DNA of 64,000 bases from the NCBI GenBank assembly GCA_963675655.1, contig OY776489.1, forward strand, positions 2,356,001 to 2,420,000, given 5' to 3'. Below the pieces are notes generated by a model, which saw nothing but the letters and a program-made list of their open reading frames with translations, was not told the DNA's origin and ran no database searches. The stretch comes from CAXXOK01 sp963675655 (lineage in GTDB: Bacteria; Bacillota; Clostridia; Christensenellales; Aristaeellaceae). Below, piece by piece: positions 8,743 through 15,750 of the stretch (its first letter is position 1; each line of letters starts with the position of its first letter). Both the position numbers and the translations under genes were made by a program.

Positions 8743-9987
8743 TTATTTAAAATAGGGCTCGGGGTGGACGACATGTTCTTCTTCCGGGTTGATCTTGCCA
8801 AGAGCACGGTCATACAGCATAATGGCGCGCTGGATGGCGAAATGACCGTAGCGGTCGCGGATATCATCGATGGTTTGCTCCAAAATTTCTTGCCGCTGCC
8901 GCGCCGCGTCTTCCGGTAAAAAGGAAAGCTGCATCAGCATCCCGGCGGGAACAAGTTGGCTTACACTGATGCCGAGGGAGCGCAAGGGGGTTCCGGGCTG
9001 CCAGTTCTCGTTTAGCAATTCGTAGGAGACTTGGAAAAGATCGAAGCTGCAATTGGTGGTATAATCCAGCTTCCGCTGCCGCTGAATCCACTCCAGCTGG
9101 GAATTGCGTATGGAAATTTGGATGACGCTCCCGGTAAAATGGTGTTTGCGCAGCCGGGAAGCGACACTTTCGCACAGCCCATATAGCGTAATGCGTGCAT
9201 CGTGTGGGGTTTGGATATCGTGGGCGGCGGTAATGGAGTTGCCAATGCTCTTGATTTTCGGCTTCGTATCTTCGGCGATGACGGCGGATGCGTCGTGACC
9301 GTGCGCGAAACCACTGAGCATCAGGCCGTTTTTCCCAAACAACGCTTTCAGCGCACCGGGATCTGCCGCGGCCAGCTGGCCGATGGTAAAGATGCCGATG
9401 GCTTGCAGCTTGCGTGTGGTGGCACGCCCGATAAACAGCAAATCACTGACCGGCAAAGGGTCCAACACCGTTTTACGGTTCTGCTCACATACGACGGATA
9501 CGCCGTCCGGTTTTTTCAAGTCGCTGCCGAGTTTGGCAAATACCCGGTTGTCGCTAACGCCGACGCTGAGGGTAAGGCCGGTTTCCTCCCGTACCGTATG
9601 CCGCAGATGGTTGGCAATTCGCAGGCCATCCCCGATTTCTACGCCGGGACCGCTGATGTCCAGCCAGGCTTCGTCCGCGCCAAAGGGCTGTACGCGATTG
9701 GTGTAACGCGCAAAAATCCGCCGTACTGTGCCACTGTAATGCAAAATGGACTCAAAATCAGGCGGTATCGTATGCAAATCCGGGCAGGTTTGCCGCGCCT
9801 GCCAAATGGCTTGGCCGGTAATAACGCCATTGCGTTTGGCGGGCATGTTTTTGGCCAGCACAATACCGTGGCGCAAAGTAGGGTCCCCGCATACGGCTAG
9901 TGGAAGTTCCCGCAAATCTGGATGGATGATACAGGCAACCGAAGCATAAAAATTATTCAAATCGGCATGCAGAACCACTTTACTCAT
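8743..9987 (-). CDS. dinB: Y-family DNA polymerase (DinB/Pol IV type)
   Basis: A translesion DNA polymerase of 414 aa. The N-terminal MSKVVLHADLNNFYASV gives the first catalytic Asp and the steric-gate region. FGADEAWLDISG carries the second catalytic Asp-Glu pair. A helix-hairpin-helix segment (IGRATTRKLQAIGIFTIGQL) follows, and a little-finger domain fills about residues 240-350. The tail is longer than in E. coli Pol IV (351 aa) and ends KINPEEEHVVHPEPYFK; no beta-clamp box is obvious. Three LexA-type boxes upstream make it an SOS gene. It stands alone on the minus strand between two plus-strand units. Confidence 0.95.
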   Translation of the reverse strand: MSKVVLHADLNNFYASVACIIHPDLRELPLAVCGDPTLRHGIVLAKNMPAKRNGVITGQAIWQARQTCPDLHTIPPDFESILHYSGTVRRIFARYTNRVQPFGADEAWLDISGPGVEIGDGLRIANHLRHTVREETGLTLSVGVSDNRVFAKLGSDLKKPDGVSVVCEQNRKTVLDPLPVSDLLFIGRATTRKLQAIGIFTIGQLAAADPGALKALFGKNGLMLSGFAHGHDASAVIAEDTKPKIKSIGNSITAAHDIQTPHDARITLYGLCESVASRLRKHHFTGSVIQISIRNSQLEWIQRQRKLDYTTNCSFDLFQVSYELLNENWQPGTPLRSLGISVSQLVPAGMLMQLSFLPEDAARQRQEILEQTIDDIRDRYGHFAIQRAIMLYDRALGKINPEEEHVVHPEPYFK

Positions 9988-10001
9988 ACGATCGCCCCTA
10001 A

Positions 10002-10015
10002 AGAACTAATGTTCG
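10002..10015 (-). promoter_or_regulatory. LexA/DinR box 1 (near start of dinB)
   Basis: AGAACTAATGTTCG fits the Gram-positive SOS box CGAAC-N4-GTTCG with one mismatch at the first base. It lies 15 bp upstream of the dinB ATG. Confidence 0.75.
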
Positions 10016-10076
10016 CATAATCGAGGAAAAAATGGTGCCGAAATGCGAGCGATTCAACGGCTGCAATGCGGCAAAA

Positions 10077-10090
10077 AGAACAAGCGTTCG
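10077..10090 (-). promoter_or_regulatory. LexA/DinR box 2
   Basis: On the minus strand CGAACGCTTGTTCT, a 13 of 14 match to the SOS box. It starts a few bases downstream of the dinB -10 element and would cover the transcription start. Confidence 0.8.
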
Positions 10091-10095
10091 CTTAT

Positions 10096-10124
10096 ATTAT
10101 ACAAACATGTGTTCTGATATGCAA
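10096..10124 (-). promoter_or_regulatory. dinB promoter with LexA box 3 in the spacer
   Basis: Reading the minus strand: TTGCAT (10119-10124), 17 bp, TATAAT (10096-10101). The spacer contains AGAACACATGTTTG (10102-10115), which fits the DinR consensus with the GTTY variant. Together with box 2 this gives two repressor sites on the promoter and one close to the start codon. Confidence 0.8.
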
Positions 10125-10316
10125 GCCCAAGATGTGGGCATTCAACAAAGGTACGGTACAATCGATGGTGTTTGGTTGTTGCGCCGTAGTTTTCCGCTAT
10201 CGCGAGGACTTAAAATATGATATAATGACTTGGAAATAGAAAAACAATTCTATTGACCGCTGATGAACGCCTGTGGCAGCAGAGGAAAGCAGCTGAAACG
10301 TGTTATCGTTTCAATG

Positions 10317-10369
10317 TTACCGCTTTACGAGACGTGTAATAAGGTGCGTCTCGTTTTCACGTGCGGTAA
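10317..10369 (+). promoter_or_regulatory. nested leader hairpin upstream of yitT-like gene
   Basis: An outer stem TTACCGC (10317-10323) / GCGGTAA (10363-10369) encloses an inner stem ACGAGACG (10327-10334) / CGTCTCGT (10347-10354) followed by TTTTC. A -10-like TATAAT is at 10221-10226, so this lies in the leader. The inner stem with its T-run could act as a weak attenuator. Confidence 0.5.
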
Positions 10370-10404
10370 AACACCGTAACTGCGAAGGCAACAAAGGAGT
10401 AGCT

Positions 10405-11262
10405 ATGAGATTACGTTCCGTCATCCTGCGCAACGAGCGCCTGACTGCCTACCTGCAAATTGTGGTGGGCTGTGTATTAGGCGCGATGGCCTATCCTATG
10501 TTTTTAATCCCGAACGATGTGGCGCCGGGTGGCTTAACCGGTATTGCGACAATTTTGCATGCCTTGTTTCAAACGCCGGTTGGTACGGTCAGCTTGTTGC
10601 TAAATGTACCATTATTTCTGATTGGCTATCGCTCGATGGGGCGTGTTTTTGTTTTCCGCTCGTTGGTGGCGACGGTGCTGTTTTCTCTGCTGATCGACTG
10701 GCTGCCGCTACAACCGGTTACGAATGATATGCTGCTGGGGTCCCTGTTCGGTGGTGTATTGATGGGAATCGGGCTGGGGTTGATCCTTCGCGGAGGCGCG
10801 ACGACGGGTGGCAGCGACATGGTCGCGAGGATGGTACATACCCGTTTTGAACATATATCGGTAGGCGCGTTTCTGTTTTTTATTGATTTTTGCGTCGTTC
10901 TTGCGGCTGGGTTTTTTATCCGCGTAGAGTCCGCATTATACGCATTCATCAGCATTTTTGTCGGTTCGCGCGTTGTAGATATTGTGGTGCAGGGCTTTGA
11001 CCGGCAAAAGGCATGCTATATCATAACCAGCCAGACTGAGAAAGTGCGGGAAAGATTGCTGTATGAAATCGGCCGAGGGCTAACGATACTGGAAGCGCGG
11101 GGCGGCTATAACGGGGAAAAAAGACCGGTTATCCTATGTATTGTCAGTTCGCAGGAAGTAACTCGCCTTAAAACGGTTGTACGGATGGAAGACGAGCTTG
11201 CTTTTGTGTTTATCACCGAGGCGTATGAAGTATTGGGCGAGGGATTCCGAGATTTGGCATAA
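10405..11262 (+). CDS. YitT family membrane protein (DUF161/DUF2179)
   Basis: A 285-aa integral membrane protein of the YitT family, whose transport substrate is unknown. It has five to six hydrophobic segments, the family signature GGLTGIA after the first helix, GLILRGGATTGGSDMVA in the middle, and a soluble C-terminal DUF2179 domain (from about residue 205, YIITSQTEKV ... FVFITEAYEVLGEGF). The start at ATG 10405 is chosen because AAAGGAGT lies six bases upstream; the longer in-frame ORF from 10300 runs through the hairpin leader. It appears monocistronic. Confidence 0.9.
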   Translation: MRLRSVILRNERLTAYLQIVVGCVLGAMAYPMFLIPNDVAPGGLTGIATILHALFQTPVGTVSLLLNVPLFLIGYRSMGRVFVFRSLVATVLFSLLIDWLPLQPVTNDMLLGSLFGGVLMGIGLGLILRGGATTGGSDMVARMVHTRFEHISVGAFLFFIDFCVVLAAGFFIRVESALYAFISIFVGSRVVDIVVQGFDRQKACYIITSQTEKVRERLLYEIGRGLTILEARGGYNGEKRPVILCIVSSQEVTRLKTVVRMEDELAFVFITEAYEVLGEGFRDLA

Positions 11263-11341
11263 ATTCATAGTAAGTTAGGATAATAAGTGGAATAATATCC
11301 CTGCGAAATGGCGGCTGTACGTACTATTTTTCATTTTTTAT

Positions 11342-11370
11342 TTGTGCAGATTGCTTTTCCGTGGTAAAAT
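11342..11370 (+). promoter_or_regulatory. araR promoter
   Basis: TTGTGC (11342-11347), 17-bp spacer, TAAAAT (11365-11370). It lies 35 bp upstream of a palindrome that is a likely AraR operator. Confidence 0.6.
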
Positions 11371-11404
11371 AGCGCTAACCTATTCAACATTTGCAATGTT
11401 CTGG

Positions 11405-11426
11405 TTGTATGGAAAATACCATACAA
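11405..11426 (+). promoter_or_regulatory. probable AraR operator upstream of araR
   Basis: A perfect inverted repeat: TTGTATGG, six bases, CCATACAA. It shares the TTGTA/TACAA ends of the known Bacillus AraR box and lies between the promoter and the araR start, so it suits autoregulation. Confidence 0.6.
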
Positions 11427-11439
11427 GGGGGAGGCATAT

Positions 11440-12528
11440 ATGGAACCGAAATACCAGTTTGTGGCCGAACAACTGCGGCACGCAATCGCAAGCGGGGAAT
11501 ATAAAGATGGCGATGCACTGCTGACGGAAGCAGAGTTGAAGCTGAAGTTTGGCGTCAGCCGGCAAACGGTTCGGCAGGCCATTTCATTATTGGAAAACGA
11601 CGGTTTGGTCATCCGCCGCCGCGGAAGTGGTACGTACGTTAGCCACGGGGCTCGCAAACACAGCGGCGTTCTCAATGTTGGGGTCATAACGACCTATATA
11701 ACGGACTATATTTTCCCCAGCATCGTACGCGGCGTGGAAAGCGCGCTATCGGCGGAAAGCTGCATTATGAGCCTTTCAGCCACCTACAACCGCACCGATC
11801 ATGAGCGCTCTTTGTTACAGCGTGTGCTGGAATCCCCGGTGGATGGATTGATCGTAGAAGGCACCAAGACGGCGCTACCCAACCCGAATACCGCTTTGTA
11901 TGAAAAACTGTGGGAGCGGAATATTCCGGTTGTATTCATCAACGGCTATTATCCCCAACTGCCCAATGCTGTGTACGTGGTCATGGATGATATGCGCGGC
12001 GGTCGTATGGCAGCTAACTATTTAGCGGAGCGGGGGTTTACGCGCATCGGCGGACTTTTCAAGAGTGATGATATGCAGGGACATCTGCGCTATCAGGGTT
12101 ATTCGTCGGCGCTGCAGGATCGCAACCTGCGGGTGCAGGATGAAATGGTATGCTGGTTCACAACCGAGAATAAGAACCGTTTCTTACGCGACCAAACAGG
12201 TGAAGCGTTTATCCATAGCCTGCATAACGGTATGGAAGCGGTCGTTTGCTATAATGATGAGATTGCGCTGGAACTGATGGAAGTACTTCGCGAGCAGAAT
12301 ATTTCCGTACCGGACGATCTGTCAATTATCAGCTTTGATAACAGCGCCTATGCCGGGGTATGCCACCCTAAACTGACGACGCTTGCGCACCCCAAAGACG
12401 AGTTTGGTCGTGTCGCGGCGGAAAAGTTGATGAACATTATGGCGGGGAAACGTGAAACCAGCGCGATTCTCCCATGGAGCCTGGTAGAACGGGATAGCGT
12501 GCGCGTGCTGAACCGGCCACAGGAATAG
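11440..12528 (+). CDS. araR: AraR-type transcriptional repressor (GntR head, LacI-like body)
   Basis: A 362-aa DNA-binding repressor, the same length as Bacillus subtilis AraR. Residues 1-70 are a GntR winged helix (KYQFVAEQLRHAI ... FGVSRQTVRQAISLLENDGLV ... RRGSGTYV). Residues 80-360 are a periplasmic-binding-protein fold like LacI proteins (NVGVITTYITDYIFPSIVRG, GLIVEGTKT, DDLSIISFDNS, LTTLAHP). The known effector of the family is L-arabinose. Next door are ribulokinase and ribulose-phosphate epimerase genes, and a clear AraR-type palindrome lies in the promoter of the latter. Ribosome site AAGGGGGAGG. Confidence 0.93.
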   Translation: MEPKYQFVAEQLRHAIASGEYKDGDALLTEAELKLKFGVSRQTVRQAISLLENDGLVIRRRGSGTYVSHGARKHSGVLNVGVITTYITDYIFPSIVRGVESALSAESCIMSLSATYNRTDHERSLLQRVLESPVDGLIVEGTKTALPNPNTALYEKLWERNIPVVFINGYYPQLPNAVYVVMDDMRGGRMAANYLAERGFTRIGGLFKSDDMQGHLRYQGYSSALQDRNLRVQDEMVCWFTTENKNRFLRDQTGEAFIHSLHNGMEAVVCYNDEIALELMEVLREQNISVPDDLSIISFDNSAYAGVCHPKLTTLAHPKDEFGRVAAEKLMNIMAGKRETSAILPWSLVERDSVRVLNRPQE

Positions 12529-12584
12529 CCTGAAACCGGCTGTATCCGGGCGCTGGTTTCCTGAAAATTCAAACACTAAAACGC

Positions 12585-12613
12585 TTGCCTCAGCAGGCGT
12601 TTTATGCTATGAT
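12585..12613 (+). promoter_or_regulatory. araBD promoter
   Basis: TTGCCT (12585-12590), 17 bp, TATGAT (12608-12613). The expected start of transcription falls inside the AraR operator just downstream. Confidence 0.7.
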
Positions 12614-12622
12614 CGTACTATC

Positions 12623-12638
12623 ATTGGTACGTACAACT
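12623..12638 (+). promoter_or_regulatory. AraR operator of araBD
   Basis: ATTGGTACGTACAACT has the palindromic core GTACGTAC and closely follows the published Bacillus AraR box ATTTGTACGTACAAAT. Its position ten bases after the -10 box would block initiation. Confidence 0.8.
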
Positions 12639-12675
12639 TCGGCGCTGTCGAAGAATGCAAAGGAGGCTTATTTGG

Positions 12676-14337
12676 ATGAGCAAATATACAATCGGTGTGG
12701 ATTACGGCACGCTTAGCGGTCGCGCCGTATTAGTAGAAGTAGGTACAGGTAACGAAATTGCATCCGCCGTATACGAGTATCCGCACGCGGTGATGGATAC
12801 CCAGCTGCCCAGCGGGAAAAAACTGGGGCAGGATTGGGCGCTGCAATTTCCGCAGGATTATGTGGATGTACTGTACCGCACGATTCCCGAAGTAATGAAA
12901 ACTTCCGGTGTAAAGCCGGAAGATGTGATTGGCATTGGCACGGACTTTACGGCTTGCACAGTGCTCCCGGTGAAACGGGACGGTACGCCGCTTTGCGAAC
13001 TGCCGGAGTTTGCCGATCATCCGCACGCATATATCAAACTATGGAAGCATCATGCGGCACAGGATAAGGCAAACAAACTGAATGAGATTGCCACGGAGCG
13101 CGGCGAAAAATGGCTGCAAAATTATGGCGGCAAAATCAGCAGTGAGTGGCTATTTCCCAAGCTGTGGCAGATTCTGGATGAGGCGCCTGAGATTTACGAG
13201 GCGATGGATGACTTTGTAGAGGCTGCGGACTGGATTGTGTGGCAGCTGACCGGCGTGCAAACCCGTAACTCCTGCTGTGCAGGTTACAAAGCGATGTACA
13301 ATAAAACCACCGGCTATCCGGATCAGGCTTTTTTCAAAGCGCTGGACCCGCGCATGGAAAATGTAATCGCCGATAAGCTGTCCTGCCCGGTTACACCGCT
13401 GGGGCAAAAAGCGGGCGGGTTGACGGCGGAAATGGCTGCCAAGCTGGGTTTGCTGGAGGGAACGGCCGTATCCATCGGCAATGTAGATGCGCACGTATGC
13501 CTGCCTGCTGTGGGCATTGATAAAACCGGACAGATGCTGGCGATTATGGGTACTTCGACTTGTCATGTCATGATGGGCGATGTTGAAAAACAGGTGCCCG
13601 GCATGTGCGGCGTGGTGGAAGATGGAATTATGCCCGGTTATGCGGGCTATGAAGCGGGGCAGAGCTGTGTAGGCGACCACTTTGCTTGGTTTGTGGATAA
13701 CTGCTGCCCAGCCAGCTATTATGAGGCTGCGAAAGCAAAGGGCATGAATGTGCACCAGTATCTGACCGAACTGGCCTCCGCGCAGAAGGTAGGCGAGCAT
13801 GGGTTGGTTGCGCTGGATTGGTGGAATGGCAACCGCAGTGTACTGGTGGATGTGGATTTAACCGGTATGATGCTGGGTATGACCCTGCAAACCAAACCGG
13901 AAGATATGTACCGCGCATTGATTGAAGCGACCGCATACGGCACCCGGATGATCGTGGAAAACTACCGCGAGAACGGCGTGGCGGTGGACGCGTTCTTGGC
14001 CAGCGGAGGCATCAGCCAGAAAAACCCCATGATGATGCAGATTTATGCCGATGTACTCGGGATGGATATCAAAATTGCGGGTACGATGCAGGGCCCTGCG
14101 CTGGGCAGTGCAATCTTTGGCGCTGTTGCCGCGGGCAAAGCGGCTGGCGGGTATGACGATGTGTTTACCGCCGCGCGCGATATGGGTAAGGTTAAGGATA
14201 TTGTATATCACCCCATTGCGGAAAATGCGAAGGTGTACGATAAGCTGTTTGCCGAATACCGTATCTTGCATGATTATTTTGGCCGTGGCGCGAATGACGT
14301 TATGAAGCGTTTAAAGGTGATTAAGGCGCAGGTGTAA
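12676..14337 (+). CDS. araB: ribulokinase
   Basis: Phosphorylates L-ribulose to L-ribulose 5-phosphate in arabinose breakdown. A 553-aa FGGY-family kinase. The N-terminal domain starts IGVDYGTLSGRAVLV (phosphate loop); GIGTDFTACTVLPV and the KLWKHHAAQ segment are typical of AraB; the ATP-binding half contains MGTSTCHVMMG and the LASGGISQKNPMMMQIYADV motif. The start is ATG 12676, eight bases after AGGAGG; an upstream in-frame ATG at 12655 would place the ribosome site inside the gene. Operon with araD, repressed through the AraR box. Confidence 0.97.
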   Translation: MSKYTIGVDYGTLSGRAVLVEVGTGNEIASAVYEYPHAVMDTQLPSGKKLGQDWALQFPQDYVDVLYRTIPEVMKTSGVKPEDVIGIGTDFTACTVLPVKRDGTPLCELPEFADHPHAYIKLWKHHAAQDKANKLNEIATERGEKWLQNYGGKISSEWLFPKLWQILDEAPEIYEAMDDFVEAADWIVWQLTGVQTRNSCCAGYKAMYNKTTGYPDQAFFKALDPRMENVIADKLSCPVTPLGQKAGGLTAEMAAKLGLLEGTAVSIGNVDAHVCLPAVGIDKTGQMLAIMGTSTCHVMMGDVEKQVPGMCGVVEDGIMPGYAGYEAGQSCVGDHFAWFVDNCCPASYYEAAKAKGMNVHQYLTELASAQKVGEHGLVALDWWNGNRSVLVDVDLTGMMLGMTLQTKPEDMYRALIEATAYGTRMIVENYRENGVAVDAFLASGGISQKNPMMMQIYADVLGMDIKIAGTMQGPALGSAIFGAVAAGKAAGGYDDVFTAARDMGKVKDIVYHPIAENAKVYDKLFAEYRILHDYFGRGANDVMKRLKVIKAQV

Positions 14338-14454
14338 ACCGGGGGGCGTTCCCTGACGGGGCATACCTGTTACTGTAAGCCTGCTGTATTGAACCGATGT
14401 AACGATCACGCAATTCGGCCGGCGGAACCGATAGGAATCAGAGGAGTGAATCCG

Positions 14455-15156
14455 ATGCTTGAAGAACTGAAAAAAGTTGTTTATGACGCAAATATGCTGT
14501 TGCCTGCGCACCAGTTGGTCACCTTTACGTGGGGCAACGTATCGGGGATTGACCGTAAAGCCGGTTTGTTCGTCATAAAACCTTCCGGCGTACCTTACGA
14601 GGCGCTGACCCCGGATGATATGGTGGTTATGGACCTGCAAGGCAATCAGGTGGAAGGGAAACTGAATCCCTCCAGCGATACGCCAACCCACATGGAGCTG
14701 TATAACCGATTTCCCGAAATCGGGGGCATTGTGCATACCCACAGCCGCTGGGCGACCATTTGGGCGCAGGCTGGCCGTGAGATACCGCCGTATGGCACCA
14801 CGCACGCGGATTATATTTACGGTCCGGTACCCATTACCCGTTCTCTTACCGAGGAGGAAGTGTGGCGTGCATATGAGCTGGAAACCGGCAAAGTGATTGC
14901 CTCCCATTTTGAAGATAATCAACTGGACACCAAGGCTGTTCCCTGCGTACTGGTGCGCAACCATGGCCCGTTTGCCTGGGGGAAAGATGCTATGGAAGCC
15001 GTACATAATGCTGTTGTGCTGGATGAAGTGGCGATGATGGCATGGCATACTGAAGCCCTGCCGTTGGCACAGGCGCGGGAAGACATGCCTGCGTACCTGA
15101 AAGAAAAACATTACCAGCGCAAACATGGGCCAAACGCCTATTACGGACAAAAGTAA
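14455..15156 (+). CDS. araD: L-ribulose-5-phosphate 4-epimerase
   Basis: Converts L-ribulose 5-phosphate to D-xylulose 5-phosphate, feeding the pentose phosphate pathway. A 233-aa class II aldolase fold. Visible motifs are TWGNVSG, KPSGVPYEALTPDDMVV, the zinc ligands in IVHTHSRWATIWAQAG, and the third histidine in VRNHGPFAWG. The start is ATG 14455 with AGAGGAG upstream. It follows araB by 117 bp. The isomerase gene araA, which would supply ribulose from arabinose, is absent here and must lie elsewhere or be replaced. Confidence 0.96.
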   Translation: MLEELKKVVYDANMLLPAHQLVTFTWGNVSGIDRKAGLFVIKPSGVPYEALTPDDMVVMDLQGNQVEGKLNPSSDTPTHMELYNRFPEIGGIVHTHSRWATIWAQAGREIPPYGTTHADYIYGPVPITRSLTEEEVWRAYELETGKVIASHFEDNQLDTKAVPCVLVRNHGPFAWGKDAMEAVHNAVVLDEVAMMAWHTEALPLAQAREDMPAYLKEKHYQRKHGPNAYYGQK

Positions 15157-15172
15157 AAAGGGAATACATATT

Positions 15173-15203
15173 AAAGCCCGCGTGTTTATCCGCGGGCTTT
15201 TAC
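15173..15203 (+). terminator. intrinsic terminator after araD
   Basis: AAAGCCCGCG (15173-15182) and CGCGGGCTTT (15191-15200) with an 8-nt loop, followed by TTAC. Confidence 0.8.
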
Positions 15204-15223
15204 AAACCGTTAGGAGGAGGAGA

Positions 15224-15628
15224 ATGCGTATGAAGTTGGGCGCAACACTCTATATTCATAATACGGTGGAAGCTGTTGAGCGGTACAGCCGGGCATTCGG
15301 GCTGACGCTGGGGTACCACGAGCTATTCCCGGACGGCACCTATCTACACGCGGCGCTATGTAAAGATGGGGAAGAGGTATTTGCCGTCAGCGAATCGCAA
15401 AATGATAACGATGCGTTTGAACAGTTCATGTTAAAGGCTTCGTTACAGAACGCACGCCCTACCATGAGTTATGGGCTTACGCTTGGTAGCGCGGATGAGG
15501 TGCGCAATGCATTTACACTGCTGGCAGAAGACGGGCACGTTATGATGCAGTTGGGCTCGCTCCCATGGAGTGTCTGCTGTGCGGAAGTGGTAGATAAGTA
15601 TGGAATATACTGGTATCTGACGGTGTAA
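15224..15628 (+). CDS. VOC/glyoxalase-fold protein (PhnB-like)
   Basis: A 134-aa single-domain protein of the vicinal oxygen chelate superfamily. The N-terminal LYIHNTVEAVERYSRAFGLTLGYHE and the C-terminal DKYGIYWYLTV are typical of the PhnB-like branch, in which metal ligands are often lost; here I see no full His/His/Glu set. Function is not assigned. The start is ATG 15224, just after TTAGGAGGAGG. It stands alone between two terminators, so it is probably transcribed by itself. Confidence 0.8.
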   Translation: MRMKLGATLYIHNTVEAVERYSRAFGLTLGYHELFPDGTYLHAALCKDGEEVFAVSESQNDNDAFEQFMLKASLQNARPTMSYGLTLGSADEVRNAFTLLAEDGHVMMQLGSLPWSVCCAEVVDKYGIYWYLTV

Positions 15629-15660
15629 ACCGGGCTGGATAGACGTAACCACAGAAAATA

Positions 15661-15700
15661 AAGACAAGGCGGATGCAATGGAAGCGTCCGCCTTGTCTTT
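15661..15700. terminator. bidirectional terminator between VOC gene and mfd
   Basis: AAGACAAGGCGGA pairs with TCCGCCTTGTCTT around a 13-nt loop. A-rich and T-rich flanks on both sides allow it to serve both converging genes. Confidence 0.75.
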
Positions 15701-15750
15701 ATGATTTCATCGTTATATTCGCTGTTCTTCCCTTAACGCTGGGAGAGCAA

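Noticed and set aside
10032..10220. A 62-codon ORF in front of the yitT gene
   Set aside because: It runs through the dinB promoter and LexA boxes and has no ribosome site.
12655..12675. Upstream ATG of araB
   Set aside because: It would put the AGGAGG ribosome site inside the gene; the conserved N-terminus starts at 12676.
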